The notes beneath the pieces are model-generated. The model was not told the origin of the DNA. It saw only the letters and a program-made list of their open reading frames with translations, and made no database searches. Both the position numbers and the translations under genes were made by a program. 64,000 nt of DNA, from the NCBI RefSeq assembly GCF_040538665.1, contig NZ_JBEWXT010000001.1, positions 2,630,501-2,694,500 of the forward strand. Reading direction: 5' to 3'. Positions 52,932-62,922 of the stretch are shown piece after piece. How positions within the stretch are numbered: position 1 is the stretch's first letter; every line of letters starts with the position of its first letter. Source of the stretch: Aureibaculum sp. 2308TA14-22. Its GTDB lineage: Bacteria > Bacteroidota > Bacteroidia > Flavobacteriales > Flavobacteriaceae.

Positions 52932-54347
52932 ATGAAATCAACTACCAGATTTTCAAAAAACAAACGTGGTATAGAATGCTTAAACTGTAAGCAACCTATA
53001 TCTGACAAAGATAATTTCTGTTCTAATTGTGGTCAGGTAAATGACGAACTTCCATTAAGTATTAAGCAGTTTATTTCAGAATTCTTTTCAGGGTTTTTCT
53101 CATTTGACACACGATTCTTTAAAACGTTTTTACCTTTATTATTTAAACCAGGTAAGGTTACAAATGATTATGTTGAGGGTAAACGCAGAAGATATGTAAA
53201 CCCCTTTCAGCTCTATCTGCACGTAACTATTGTTTTCTTTTTGCTTCAAGGACTATTTTCTACAATTGATGAATATAAAATATCAGGAGTTTCCTCTATG
53301 GATAAAGCTGAAACTTCATTAGATACGATAAATGCGAAAGATTCTAATGATGACAAAATTAATTTAATCAAGGATAGTGCGTTGGCAAATTTACCTCTTT
53401 TTAAAACTAAGGATAGTTTAGTAAACTATAATACTGAAGGAATAAAGAAAAATTCTACTAAAACGAATACACTCAAACAAAAACTACTTTTCAGAATTGA
53501 TTCTATTTTTATGACTACTGATTTTTTAAACAAACTAAAAAGTGACGCTATTTCAGAAGATGAAAAAGATTCTATTTATGAGGATTTTTACAAATCTAAC
53601 ATCAAATTTATTTCGATACAGGTAAATGATGATGCTAAAAATGATGAGTGGGAAGATGTTCAAAAAATGTCTGCATTAAACGAAGATGCCAATAATTATA
53701 CACGGCAAATATTTACGACAAAAGAGGTAAACTACATTATACCTGAGGAGTTTACCCTAGCATTGGAAGATCGGGCCATAAGTAATTTCGTTGGACAAAA
53801 ACTATTTAAGAAAATCAGTGATTTTTTAAAATATAACAAAGAAAATAAAGAGGCAACCGCCATGGAAGCCATAGAAGATTTAGGTTTAGAAAAAACAAGA
53901 TGGAATGCTTTTTATTACAAAATAGCTCAAAATATTAATAAAGCTAAAGACGATGCTGAATTTAGGTCAGCTTATGGTAAAAAAATCATATCGAATATAT
54001 CATTAGCTTTATTCTTCTTACTTCCTATTTTCACCCTATTAGTTTCATTACTTTATATAAGACACAAATGGAATTATACAGAGCATTTGGTATTTGTTTT
54101 TAATGTACAAACCGTATTCTTTTTGTTGCTTATTTTCTTTAATATATTTGATAGAATACTAGATACAGACCTTGGTATTTTAATATTTATTCCACTGTTT
54201 TTGTTTTATTTGTTTAAAGCCCTGCGTAATTTTTACGAGCAACATTGGTTTAAAACCTTCATAAAATTTATTATACTCAATAGTTTTTACTATATTTTAT
54301 CTGCTATAGGTTTACTCATTGTTTCCTTTGTCGCCTTCGTTTTGTAG
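52932..54347 (+). CDS. DUF3667 membrane protein with zinc ribbon
   Basis: 471 residues. N-terminal zinc ribbon CLNCKQPISDKDNFCSNCGQ (about 16-35), the DUF3667 block FFSGFFSFDTRFFKTFLPLLFKPGKV and YVEGKRRRYVNPFQLYLH, then a membrane helix (about 93-112), a long soluble middle (115-345) and three to four C-terminal membrane segments. Widespread in Bacteroidota, function unknown. Convergent with the next minus-strand gene with 1 nt between stops. Confidence 0.8.
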   Translation: MKSTTRFSKNKRGIECLNCKQPISDKDNFCSNCGQVNDELPLSIKQFISEFFSGFFSFDTRFFKTFLPLLFKPGKVTNDYVEGKRRRYVNPFQLYLHVTIVFFLLQGLFSTIDEYKISGVSSMDKAETSLDTINAKDSNDDKINLIKDSALANLPLFKTKDSLVNYNTEGIKKNSTKTNTLKQKLLFRIDSIFMTTDFLNKLKSDAISEDEKDSIYEDFYKSNIKFISIQVNDDAKNDEWEDVQKMSALNEDANNYTRQIFTTKEVNYIIPEEFTLALEDRAISNFVGQKLFKKISDFLKYNKENKEATAMEAIEDLGLEKTRWNAFYYKIAQNINKAKDDAEFRSAYGKKIISNISLALFFLLPIFTLLVSLLYIRHKWNYTEHLVFVFNVQTVFFLLLIFFNIFDRILDTDLGILIFIPLFLFYLFKALRNFYEQHWFKTFIKFIILNSFYYILSAIGLLIVSFVAFVL

Positions 54348-54348
54348 A

Positions 54349-55698
54349 TTATTGTTTAATCAATTTTCCTAAGAAGTTTCGATTTGTATTTTTAAGATTA
54401 ATTTTTAAAGAGAATTCGTTGTTCTCTGTCCAATCCAATTTTGTAGTCTTAACTAATTTAAGAAGTTTTTTCTGATCTTTATTTAACGGAATATCAAGTG
54501 GATTTTCCATATATTTTTCAGCATTAAAGTAAAAATTTAGTTTTGAGGTTGTAACCATAGAAGCTGACTGTTTCTTTTTTTCTGTAATATACAATTCAAA
54601 ATTTTCTTCAACATCAGCAGCCAAAAATTTATAGATAGGAATAGCTGTAAAAACAGTGTCATTTTCTATTATTTGAATTGCATTTTTACTGTAAAAATAA
54701 TCTGATAGACTAGAAGACTTTTCTTGCCCTAAGATTAAGCTGAGTGTTGGAATCTTCTTTTTTTGTGTAGATTTTATTTCAACTTTATTAAAATCATCAT
54801 CATACTCATAAGAAACTATGGTATCTGTTTTTTGTTCTATAGAAGCGATGTTCATATTAAGTTTACCGTTCCATTTATCAATTATAGAATCTAATGACAA
54901 ATGAGTTATTTCATTAAACTTTTCTTTTTTATCTGCCAAAAATTGTTTGAAAGTTGAGTTATGTCTATTTATTTTTCCTGACAACGAAACAATACCATTT
55001 TCATTTGGTGTTTGATTTACATTAGTAACAAACAAATCAGAATCTAAAGCACCTTGAAGTTCAAAAAACCCTTTATTGAAGTCAGCTTCCAACCAATCAT
55101 CGCCTAAAGAAAAGCTAATATCACTTTCACTATTTATCAAAGGTTTTAAAATAGTATCGTCTTCACGTAAATAATCTTTTATATCAAACAATGAAATTAA
55201 TAGCGGAAAAATAGTAGCCTTTTTATCTGACTTTAATCCCAGAATCAATTGTTCATCTTTAATAGCCAATACAATATTGGCTTTGGTGTAAAAAATGATT
55301 TTGTTCTCTGTATGCTTAACGAACTTCTCTTTTACTAAAAAACGAGACAATTTTTCCAAATCAGTAATGCCAATAACGCTACTAAACCAATTGTCTTTAA
55401 GTTTATTTGAGTTGGAATAAAACAATATATTCCTGGGAATACTAACCCCATTGTTAAGCGAGACTCTTGGTTTTTTTAAAGAATCTTTTCTTTTGCGAGG
55501 TTTTAAATAGGTAATAGGGTTTGCTAAAAAATCGAACAACAAATGATTTTCTATTTGCCTAAGGTTTACATTAACCACTTTGGTAGCATTGGCAGGAACT
55601 CTATTTTCAAACACTTGCGATTGTTTATATCGCCATAAATAAAGTACAACTATAATAACAGCAAATACAATAAAAAAATAGAGTGCCTTCTTACGCAT
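54349..55698 (-). CDS. Membrane-anchored hypothetical protein, paralogue of DUF4836-like neighbour
   Basis: 449 residues. One N-terminal membrane segment (about 5-22). The region RVPANATKVVNVNLRQIENHLLFDF and the motif YEYDDDFNKVEIK recur in the next protein (KIPANAQAVISVNGENLLELISL, YEYDDDYNETKVE), so the two are paralogues. The repeated beta-rich structure is unassigned. Third of a three-gene minus-strand unit (12 nt after the gene before it). Confidence 0.6.
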   Translation of the reverse strand: MRKKALYFFIVFAVIIVVLYLWRYKQSQVFENRVPANATKVVNVNLRQIENHLLFDFLANPITYLKPRKRKDSLKKPRVSLNNGVSIPRNILFYSNSNKLKDNWFSSVIGITDLEKLSRFLVKEKFVKHTENKIIFYTKANIVLAIKDEQLILGLKSDKKATIFPLLISLFDIKDYLREDDTILKPLINSESDISFSLGDDWLEADFNKGFFELQGALDSDLFVTNVNQTPNENGIVSLSGKINRHNSTFKQFLADKKEKFNEITHLSLDSIIDKWNGKLNMNIASIEQKTDTIVSYEYDDDFNKVEIKSTQKKKIPTLSLILGQEKSSSLSDYFYSKNAIQIIENDTVFTAIPIYKFLAADVEENFELYITEKKKQSASMVTTSKLNFYFNAEKYMENPLDIPLNKDQKKLLKLVKTTKLDWTENNEFSLKINLKNTNRNFLGKLIKQ

Positions 55699-55710
55699 AA
55701 TTGCCGGATA

Positions 55711-57402
55711 TTACATCATAAAATCAATAAAATCTAGTAATACCTTTAAAGAGTTTTCGCGATTATTTGCAGTTTCTAAAACAAATTCAGAAACCATATT
55801 GTTACCCTTCATCTTACCTGATTTGTAATAAACATTGTTTAAATTATCAGTAGCAAATGAAACCATTTTCTTCTCGTCTTTTCTTAACTCTTCAGCAGGA
55901 ATTTTAGCGAGTAATTTTTTAACATCTAAATACATAACCGCTGCATTTTTGCGAATCATTTTTTTATGATCTCCCAATACTGAAATTGGATTAGCACTCA
56001 CAATATTAGCTATTTGCTTTTCCGAAGACGTAATAAATACTATTTCATCTTTGATTACGGCATATAAATCAAAAGGTGTTTTGTTAGGCAAATTCATTTT
56101 ATAATAATTGGAATTTTGTTCCAACGCCTTATGCTTAACACCTAGTTTAATTAACTTAAAAAGCAATGTCTCGTTTTCTGAGCCTATCATAAAAGTAAAT
56201 TCAGGGCTCATTTCCATTTTTGTTTTTTCAACTTTCGTTTCGTTATAATCATCATCATACTCATAAGTAGAATAAGTAACTTCTTTTTCGCCCAAATCAT
56301 TTAAAATAAATAACATATTTCCAGTAACCAAGTCACCAATAGCCTCCTCGTCTAATAATATTGAGAACAACTCAGAGCTAACTTCCATTTCATCTTTAAA
56401 ATCAGGCAACATACCTCCATAAATGTCTGATATTAAGTTGGGATACTCATCTAAAACAGCCTCGGTATTCATAGCTATACTAGTGTAGCCTATAATTTCA
56501 TTTTCATTAAAATAGTTGAAAAACGATTGGTCTATTTTTGACTTGTACATCTTTTTTATAGCTTTTTTCCATCTATCGTTAACTTCCATGTTATAAGTAA
56601 GTCTTGCAGCGTCTTTTTCAAAATAAAGATTACCGCTCATGGTTCCAAAACCTAAATTATTGTAATTCATATTTAAACCGCCTGCTCCTGCTAAATAACC
56701 TAAACCACCCATCATTCCACTCATTAGTTCTCCATAACTATTGACCCAAGCCGATGCTGCCGCATTTTTATCTATAGATTTTAAATAGCTTTTGTTAGCT
56801 AGTACTGAAGCACCGTTATAGTTGAATAATTTAGCAGTGTAATTAGTAATCCACTCACCAACAATTCTTCTTTTAAGTATGTAAAGATCTTCCTCTTCAC
56901 TCTCAGCTTCCTTCATAAACCGCTCTTTATGTTTATCAAAATAGCTATATGACCTGTCACCTACAGTAAATAAAAGTGTATTATTATTCCACTTAATAGA
57001 AGTGTCATACTCTAAAATACTATTTACATCTCCTGTTTTTACAATTTTACTTGAAGTTGAGGAATCCAATACTTTTTCAAAAGCATTCCTATCTTTTAAC
57101 TTAATTATAAAATTATGATATGAAATACTATCAGTGGGTTGATAAAAATAAAAAGCTTTTGATTTTAAATTAAACCCAAAATCAGCTAGACTGTTAAAAT
57201 CAGGATTTTTTCTACCTACTTCTTTAATAATTTCTTTAGCCAAAGCATTATTATTAAACTCTGTTAAAGAAATTAATTCGAGCAAATTTTCACCGTTAAC
57301 GGAAATCACTGCTTGGGCGTTAGCTGGAATTTTACTTTCTAATCGTTGTGCAAAACCAATTGTGGTTGCAACTAAGGCTAGGGTCAGGATTATCTTTTTC
57401 AT
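55711..57402 (-). CDS. DUF4836-like secreted protein
   Basis: 563 residues with a signal peptide (TIGFAQ near 15-20). It opens with RLESKIPANAQAVISVNGENLLEL and has long alternating strands, the style of DUF4836 proteins of Bacteroidota (unknown function). It shares the PANA and YEYDDDYN segments with the following gene. A 3-nt gap to the upstream lipoprotein gene shows co-transcription. Confidence 0.65.
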   Translation of the reverse strand: MKKIILTLALVATTIGFAQRLESKIPANAQAVISVNGENLLELISLTEFNNNALAKEIIKEVGRKNPDFNSLADFGFNLKSKAFYFYQPTDSISYHNFIIKLKDRNAFEKVLDSSTSSKIVKTGDVNSILEYDTSIKWNNNTLLFTVGDRSYSYFDKHKERFMKEAESEEEDLYILKRRIVGEWITNYTAKLFNYNGASVLANKSYLKSIDKNAAASAWVNSYGELMSGMMGGLGYLAGAGGLNMNYNNLGFGTMSGNLYFEKDAARLTYNMEVNDRWKKAIKKMYKSKIDQSFFNYFNENEIIGYTSIAMNTEAVLDEYPNLISDIYGGMLPDFKDEMEVSSELFSILLDEEAIGDLVTGNMLFILNDLGEKEVTYSTYEYDDDYNETKVEKTKMEMSPEFTFMIGSENETLLFKLIKLGVKHKALEQNSNYYKMNLPNKTPFDLYAVIKDEIVFITSSEKQIANIVSANPISVLGDHKKMIRKNAAVMYLDVKKLLAKIPAEELRKDEKKMVSFATDNLNNVYYKSGKMKGNNMVSEFVLETANNRENSLKVLLDFIDFMM

Positions 57403-57405
57403 AAC

Positions 57406-58077
57406 TTATTTATCTAATTTAATTTGATTTTTGATTGATTTTTTTTGATTGATAATATCTTGAGCAGATATTTTAAGCATAATAGCTTTCTTACTTTTTG
57501 AAATTTTAGCTACATTATTTTTAGTTGAAGCTATTGGATGCGGAAAACGATAAATAGTTGTTATGGATGCCGTTTTAAACACCTCTCTGTCTTCCATTTT
57601 TGTTTTTTTAATTTCCTTTGCTAAATCGTAATGATAGCTTCTTGTAAAAAGTTGATTGACCTTATTGTAATCAAAATGTTTATGGTTTTTTATCCTTTTC
57701 GCCTCTTCTTTAGAACTAAAATTAGAAACTACCGTATTTAGGGCATCTACATCATTAAAATTACATGAAAGTGTAAAAATGAATTCCTCCATATCAATTG
57801 AATTAGTAACATTGCTAATACCTTCTGTATTTTTAACTGTCTTTACCATTTCGGAAAAATGTTTTCTAATTTCTTGCTCCGATGGCACTTTGTAGTTATT
57901 TACACTATCCAATAACATCATTGAGTTTATTTTTGTTTTGCTTCGGCTTAAGTTTAGTGTTAATGTGACCTTTCCAGAGCCGTCATCATTTAAAGACACC
58001 TCTTCAATTATCTCGAAGCAACTAGAACAAATTAGTAGCAGAGCAAAAACAAAAATAGATTTGATTTTTTTAATCAT
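57406..58077 (-). CDS. Hypothetical lipoprotein, first gene of the envelope operon
   Basis: 223 residues with a lipobox (LLICSSC, Cys20). FEIIEEVSLNDDGSGKVTLTLNLS is a beta-strand pattern seen in LppM-like lipoproteins; the C-terminal 50 residues are very basic (KNNVAKISKSKKAIMLK, KKSIKNQIKLDK). Unrecognised otherwise. It lies 3 nt before the DUF4836-like gene, so the three products probably work at the envelope together. Confidence 0.6.
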   Translation of the reverse strand: MIKKIKSIFVFALLLICSSCFEIIEEVSLNDDGSGKVTLTLNLSRSKTKINSMMLLDSVNNYKVPSEQEIRKHFSEMVKTVKNTEGISNVTNSIDMEEFIFTLSCNFNDVDALNTVVSNFSSKEEAKRIKNHKHFDYNKVNQLFTRSYHYDLAKEIKKTKMEDREVFKTASITTIYRFPHPIASTKNNVAKISKSKKAIMLKISAQDIINQKKSIKNQIKLDK

Positions 58078-58159
58078 AATATTTAATACGCATTTATAAC
58101 GTACTTTTTTTAGTTGAATTACATAACCTCTCCCGGAATTACAAAAAAAGCAATTCTGA

Positions 58160-58176
58160 CCTCTCCTGAGGAGAGG
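58160..58176. repeat. Hairpin after the NRDE gene
   Basis: CCTCTCC / GGAGAGG with a 3-nt loop, in the gap between the minus-strand NRDE gene and the envelope operon; could be a weak terminator. Confidence 0.45.
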
Positions 58177-58191
58177 TAAAGCGGAAAGTAT

Positions 58192-58902
58192 TTACATTTC
58201 AATTATTAATTTAGATTTTTTATTATCCCTAACATCTTCATAAACCATACCTAAACTATTTTGTTCTTTAAAAATTGAAGTAATACTTACGGTTCCTCCT
58301 TTTTTTCTACCCATCATCACATCAATTTTTGGATCACCAATTCCAGCAGTGTGATGAAATTTTAAAATACTCTCTTGAGTTATTTCATTCTTCTTTTGCC
58401 ATTTCTCAAACCAATCCCACCGTAATTGTTTCACATCCTCATCATATAAAGTTGAAGACGACCAAATTTGAGGTTTTTGTGCTTTTGCTTTTAGATGTTT
58501 TTCTTCACCATCCCAAACAAATTCCAATAATTTCAAATCGACATTCCAATCGACAATTACTAACGTAAATTGTTCTACTCCATTCAAATCAATAGCATTC
58601 AATCCTTTACGGACATCATCGATTTTAAGCAACTCTTTTACAATTAACCCTCTACTCTTTTTATAACTGGCCAACGAAGTGTGATGCACATATCCCCCGT
58701 TTAACAAGCAAATCAACCTGTTTTTTGAACTTGTACCAATCCATGATCCACCCGCTTTTCCGTCTTTGGGGTACCAAAGTTTGACACCATCTTCAACATA
58801 TTCCTTAGGATGCGAAGCCTTTTCACGAGAAAACGGAATATCCCTACTCGAGGTCAGGATAAAATCCGTTTTGCTTAAAGGGAGAAAGGTAACTGTACAC
58901 AT
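58192..58902 (-). CDS. NRDE (TANGO2) family protein
   Basis: 236 residues starting MCTVTFLPLSKTDFILTSSRDIPFSREKA, the N-terminal Cys2 and Asn/Arg-Asp-Glu type pattern of the NRDE family; GGSWIGTSSKNRLICLLNGG follows near 50-70. Cys2 after Met loss would be an N-terminal nucleophile, as in Ntn hydrolases. Biochemical role unknown in bacteria. Monocistronic. Confidence 0.83.
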   Translation of the reverse strand: MCTVTFLPLSKTDFILTSSRDIPFSREKASHPKEYVEDGVKLWYPKDGKAGGSWIGTSSKNRLICLLNGGYVHHTSLASYKKSRGLIVKELLKIDDVRKGLNAIDLNGVEQFTLVIVDWNVDLKLLEFVWDGEEKHLKAKAQKPQIWSSSTLYDEDVKQLRWDWFEKWQKKNEITQESILKFHHTAGIGDPKIDVMMGRKKGGTVSITSIFKEQNSLGMVYEDVRDNKKSKLIIEM

Positions 58903-59036
58903 TAATTAACTATTGGTTAGGGTTTGATGTTAAAATTTAATAGTACAAATATGAGCTTAAATTGCAAGTTAAAAAACACTCAAAACCGTAAAAATTAAAC
59001 CCCTGAAAATGGGGTTATGTAATTTATTATTGGTGC

Positions 59037-59068
59037 TTGGTTTTTGTTGTTTACTATTTGTAACTTTG
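59037..59068 (+). promoter_or_regulatory. Bacteroidota-type promoter of pruA
   Basis: TTG (59037-59039), a 21-nt spacer and TAACTTTG (59061-59068, perfect -7), 38 nt before the start codon. A hairpin AACCCC/GGGGTT at 58998-59016 lies upstream. Confidence 0.6.
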
Positions 59069-59106
59069 CGGCAAAATTAGTCGAATTTTATAAAAATACA
59101 TAACAT

Positions 59107-60735
59107 ATGGCAAGCGGATTTTATAACGTACCCAAAGCGGTAAATGAACCTGTAAAAACTTATGCACCTAATAGCCCTGAAAAAAAGAGTCTATTAGATA
59201 CTTATAAAAAAATGTACAATGAAAAGGTAGATATTCCTTTTTATATAGGTGGAAAAGAAATAAGAACTGGCAATACGGTTTCTATACATCCTCCTCACAA
59301 TCATAAACATACCGTAGGTCAATACCATAAAGCAGAAAAAAAGCATGTAGAACAAGCTATTGCAAATGCACTTGAAGCACGTAAAACTTGGTCAAAAACT
59401 TCATGGGAACACCGTGCTGCTATCTTTTTAAAGGCTGCTGAATTATTGGCTGGACCCTATAGAGATAGAATGAATGCCGCCACAATGATAGGACAATCAA
59501 AAAATGTAATGCAAGCAGAGATTGATGCCGCCTGCGAAATGATAGATTTCTTTAAATTCAACGTTGAATTTATGACGGAAGTTTACGCTAATCAGCCCAT
59601 TTCTAGCCCTGGAATTTGGAACAGAATGGAATATAGACCTCTGGAAGGATTTACCTATGCAATTACGCCTTTTAACTTTACGTCAATTGCAGCCAATCTC
59701 TGTGCCGCACCTGTAATGATGGGTAATGTATGTGTTTGGAAACCTTCAGATAGTCAAGTGTATTCTGCACAAGTGATTGTTGATTTATTTAAAGAAGCTG
59801 GCGTACCAGATGGTGTTATAAATGTGGTTTATGGCGACCCTATAATGATTAGTGATACCATTTTAAGCCATCCTGATTTTTCGGGCTTGCACTTTACAGG
59901 CTCTACACATGTGTTTAAACTATTATGGAAGCAAATTGGTAACAATATAAATTCTTACAAAACCTATCCAAGAATTGTTGGAGAAACTGGAGGTAAAGAT
60001 TTTATTTGGGCTCATGCCTCTGCGAATGCCAAACAAGTTGGTACAGCCATTGTAAGAGGTGCTTTTGAATACCAAGGGCAAAAATGTTCAGCGGCCTCTA
60101 GAGCATATATACCAAAAAGTTTATGGGCTGATGTTAAAAAAACAGTTACTGAGCAGGTTAAATCCATCAAAATGGGAAGCCCTGATGACACATCAAACTT
60201 TGTAAATGCGGTAATACATGAAGCATCTTTTGATAAAATTTCAAGCTATATAGATCAAGCCAAAGCGGATAAAAATGCTGAGATTATTGTTGGAGGTGGT
60301 CATGACAAAACCAAAGGGTATTTTATTGAACCTACTGTTATTGTTACAGATGACCCCAAATACACAACTATGTGTACAGAATTATTTGGACCCGTAATTA
60401 CCATTTATGTGTATGATGATGTAAAATGGAAAGAATCTTTACAATATGTTGATGAAACTTCAGAATATGCTTTAACCGGTGCTATTTTTAGTGGAGATAG
60501 GTATATTATTGATTATGCCACAAATGCATTAGAAAATGCTGCTGGTAATTTCTACATCAATGATAAACCCACAGGAGCTGTAGTTGGACAACAACCTTTT
60601 GGTGGTGCTAGAGGCTCTGGTACTAATGACAAAGCGGGCTCTGTTTGGAACTTGTTACGTTGGGTTAGTAACAGAACTATAAAAGAAACTTTTGTACCGC
60701 CTACGGATTATAAATATCCCTTTTTAGGTGAGTAA
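59107..60735 (+). CDS. pruA: L-glutamate gamma-semialdehyde dehydrogenase
   Basis: 542 residues, the length of the eukaryote-like PruA of Bacteroidota. Catalytic cysteine in FEYQGQKCSAASRAYIP, general base Glu in ETGGKDFIW, and TGSTHVFK in the NAD site. Oxidises glutamate semialdehyde to glutamate, the second step of proline breakdown. putA-type proline dehydrogenase is not adjacent. Ends before a strong terminator. Confidence 0.94.
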   Translation: MASGFYNVPKAVNEPVKTYAPNSPEKKSLLDTYKKMYNEKVDIPFYIGGKEIRTGNTVSIHPPHNHKHTVGQYHKAEKKHVEQAIANALEARKTWSKTSWEHRAAIFLKAAELLAGPYRDRMNAATMIGQSKNVMQAEIDAACEMIDFFKFNVEFMTEVYANQPISSPGIWNRMEYRPLEGFTYAITPFNFTSIAANLCAAPVMMGNVCVWKPSDSQVYSAQVIVDLFKEAGVPDGVINVVYGDPIMISDTILSHPDFSGLHFTGSTHVFKLLWKQIGNNINSYKTYPRIVGETGGKDFIWAHASANAKQVGTAIVRGAFEYQGQKCSAASRAYIPKSLWADVKKTVTEQVKSIKMGSPDDTSNFVNAVIHEASFDKISSYIDQAKADKNAEIIVGGGHDKTKGYFIEPTVIVTDDPKYTTMCTELFGPVITIYVYDDVKWKESLQYVDETSEYALTGAIFSGDRYIIDYATNALENAAGNFYINDKPTGAVVGQQPFGGARGSGTNDKAGSVWNLLRWVSNRTIKETFVPPTDYKYPFLGE

Positions 60736-60756
60736 ATAATCTCAAAATATTGATAT

Positions 60757-60782
60757 AAAACCGCGACTTAAGTCGCGGTTTT
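60757..60782. terminator. Terminator after pruA
   Basis: Perfect 26-nt palindrome (AAAACCGCGACTT and its complement) followed by more T. GC-rich stem of 9 bp, bidirectional in form. Confidence 0.85.
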
Positions 60783-60853
60783 TTGTTAATTAATCTAATC
60801 ATTATTCCAATTGGGTAATTAAATTGTTAATTTTAAGGTCTAAAGCTTTTATA

Positions 60854-61585
60854 ATGAAAAATACTATTAGTTTATTAACTCTTTGTCTTTTTTTTACGAT
60901 CAATTACGCAAACGCTCAAGATTCCTTAGCTGTAAAAATAACGACAAAAGATAGCATTAATATTAGTGCAACTTACCATTTGCCGAAAATTAAAAAAGCC
61001 AAAATTCCAGCAATTATACTAATCCACCAAGGCGGTTCTTCAAGAGAAGAGTGGTACGGACTATCAATTATTGATAAATTATTAACCCAAGGTTACGCTG
61101 TATTTGCTTATGATGTAAGACTACACGGTGACTCTGATAAAGACGAAGGCTCACTTTCAGATCTTTTTAATAACCCCAACCGAGCTCCAAACGATTTACA
61201 GGCAGTTATAAAATTTCTACAAAACGATTCACGAATAGACAAAAACCGTATTGGTATTATAGGTGCGTCTATAGGTGGTAATTTGGCATGTATGGCTTCA
61301 GAAAACGAAAATATTAAATCTGTAGTTGTGCTATCTGCTAAAACAAGTGCCGCTCAAAATTTAAGTGGAAAAACCGATCCAATTGTTCCAAAAAACGCCT
61401 TTTACATAGCCTCTGAAGAAGAACAAAAAGGAATGCGAAAAAAATGGGCTGAAGAATTATATAAAATAACATTGGGCGAAAAACGAATAGAAATAACAAA
61501 AGGCAACAAACATGGCTCTTATATTTTAAGAGATTTTAAAGACACTGAAGACCATATTATAGATTGGATATTAAAAACACTCTAA
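60854..61585 (+). CDS. Secreted alpha/beta hydrolase (dienelactone-hydrolase-like)
   Basis: 243 residues from MKNTISLLTLCLFFTINYANAQ (signal peptide; ATG at 60854); an ATG at 60824 would put 10 residues before the signal and is less likely. Catalytic set: ILIHQGGSSREEW, nucleophile IGIIGASIGGNLA (Ser in G-A-S-I-G), and His in KGNKHGSYIL. Substrate unknown. It precedes the cyclophilin gene by 13 nt. Confidence 0.78.
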   Translation: MKNTISLLTLCLFFTINYANAQDSLAVKITTKDSINISATYHLPKIKKAKIPAIILIHQGGSSREEWYGLSIIDKLLTQGYAVFAYDVRLHGDSDKDEGSLSDLFNNPNRAPNDLQAVIKFLQNDSRIDKNRIGIIGASIGGNLACMASENENIKSVVVLSAKTSAAQNLSGKTDPIVPKNAFYIASEEEQKGMRKKWAEELYKITLGEKRIEITKGNKHGSYILRDFKDTEDHIIDWILKTL

Positions 61586-61598
61586 TTGCATTAACCCT

Positions 61599-62174
61599 AT
61601 GAAAAAATTAACACTCTTATTGGCAGTTATTCTAATTAGCAATTCTATGCAAGCACAAGAACAGGTAAAATGTTTAATTGACACTTCTCTTGGCAAAATA
61701 GAAATTGAATTGTATCAAGATAAAGCACCTATTACTGTTGGTAATTTCTTACAATATGTCGATAATTCCGCCTACGATAATAGTAGCTTTTTCAGAACCT
61801 GTACTGCCGAAAATGAAGCAGATAGGGAAATTAAAATTGAAGTGATACAAGGCGGAAATATCCCAGAAGAAAAACAACAACCGCCAATTAAAATTGAAAC
61901 TACGGAAACGACAAGTATTTTACATAAAAATGGTACAATTTCTATGGCAAGAAGCAAACCTAACAGTGCCACAAGCAGCTTTTTTATCTGCATAAACGAT
62001 CAACCAGAATTAGACTTTGGTGGTAAACGAAACCCGGACGGACAAGGTTTTGCAGCTTTTGGACAAGTAACTAAAGGTATGGATGTAGTTTTGAAAATTC
62101 AATCACAAAAAAGCGAAAATCAATACTTAACAAAACCCATTGAAATTTACTCTATTAAGAGAATTACTAAATAA
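61599..62174 (+). CDS. Secreted cyclophilin-type peptidylprolyl isomerase
   Basis: 191 residues, signal peptide (NSMQAQ near 15-20). CLIDTSLGKIEIELYQDKAPITVGNFLQYVD, FFRTC, VIQGGNI, ISMARSKPNSATSSFFICIND and GFAAFGQVTKGMDVV follow the cyclophilin pattern, though the active-site Phe-Phe-His-Arg segment reads Phe-Phe-Arg-Thr here. It should assist folding in the periplasm. Co-directional with the hydrolase and DUF502 genes. Confidence 0.9.
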   Translation: MKKLTLLLAVILISNSMQAQEQVKCLIDTSLGKIEIELYQDKAPITVGNFLQYVDNSAYDNSSFFRTCTAENEADREIKIEVIQGGNIPEEKQQPPIKIETTETTSILHKNGTISMARSKPNSATSSFFICINDQPELDFGGKRNPDGQGFAAFGQVTKGMDVVLKIQSQKSENQYLTKPIEIYSIKRITK

Positions 62175-62199
62175 AATCTAACCTTATTATTTCGTCATC

Positions 62200-62796
62200 A
62201 TGAAAAAACTAGTCAATTACTTTTTACAAGGTTTATTATATATTGCTCCACTAGGCATTACAGCATATATTATTTATGCTGTTTTTACCTTTTTAGATGG
62301 TTTACTGCAAGATTTATTGCTCAAATTTTTTGATACTAAAATTCCAGGTTTAGGTGTTTTAACATTGATATTATTTTTAATTTTTGTAGGTTTTTTAGGT
62401 CGTACTATTATTGCCGACCCATTACGAAAAGTATTTAAAAACTTGTTGGCACGTATCCCGTTATTAAATTTTATTTACTCCGCTTTTAATGATCTGTTTT
62501 CTGCTTTTGTGGGTAAAGAAAAAAAATTCAGCGAACCCGTTTTGGTAAAAGTCAATCTGAATTCCGATTTAGAAAAACTGGGCTTTATTACTGAAGAAAA
62601 TTTAGAATTATTACACCTAAAAGATAAAGTTGCTGTATATTTTCCACATTCCTATAATTTTTCTGGCGAATTGTTTATTGTTCCAAAGGAAAATATTACA
62701 CCAGTTGACATTAACTCTAGCGATGTGATGAAATTTGTAGTGTCTGCTGGGTTAACAGGTTGGAACAAAGAGGAGGTTGAGCAAGCTGAAGAGTAG
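62200..62796 (+). CDS. DUF502 family membrane protein
   Basis: 198 residues. Two N-terminal membrane segments (about 8-30 and 48-70), then IPLLNFIYSAFNDLFSAFVGKEKKF and a soluble beta-rich C-terminal half (VYFPHSYNFSGELFIVPKENITPV). Typical DUF502 order and length; function unknown, thought to be membrane-associated. Confidence 0.88.
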   Translation: MKKLVNYFLQGLLYIAPLGITAYIIYAVFTFLDGLLQDLLLKFFDTKIPGLGVLTLILFLIFVGFLGRTIIADPLRKVFKNLLARIPLLNFIYSAFNDLFSAFVGKEKKFSEPVLVKVNLNSDLEKLGFITEENLELLHLKDKVAVYFPHSYNFSGELFIVPKENITPVDINSSDVMKFVVSAGLTGWNKEEVEQAEE

Positions 62797-62922
62797 TGAA
62801 AATCATAACTTTTGATTTGATTTTTTCAATAAAAAATACGACCTTCGTTTAACGTCAATTAAAAAACATAAAAACGATTTTTTACTAAGTCGTTGCCAGT
62901 AATTTGACCAAAACCGTAACCA

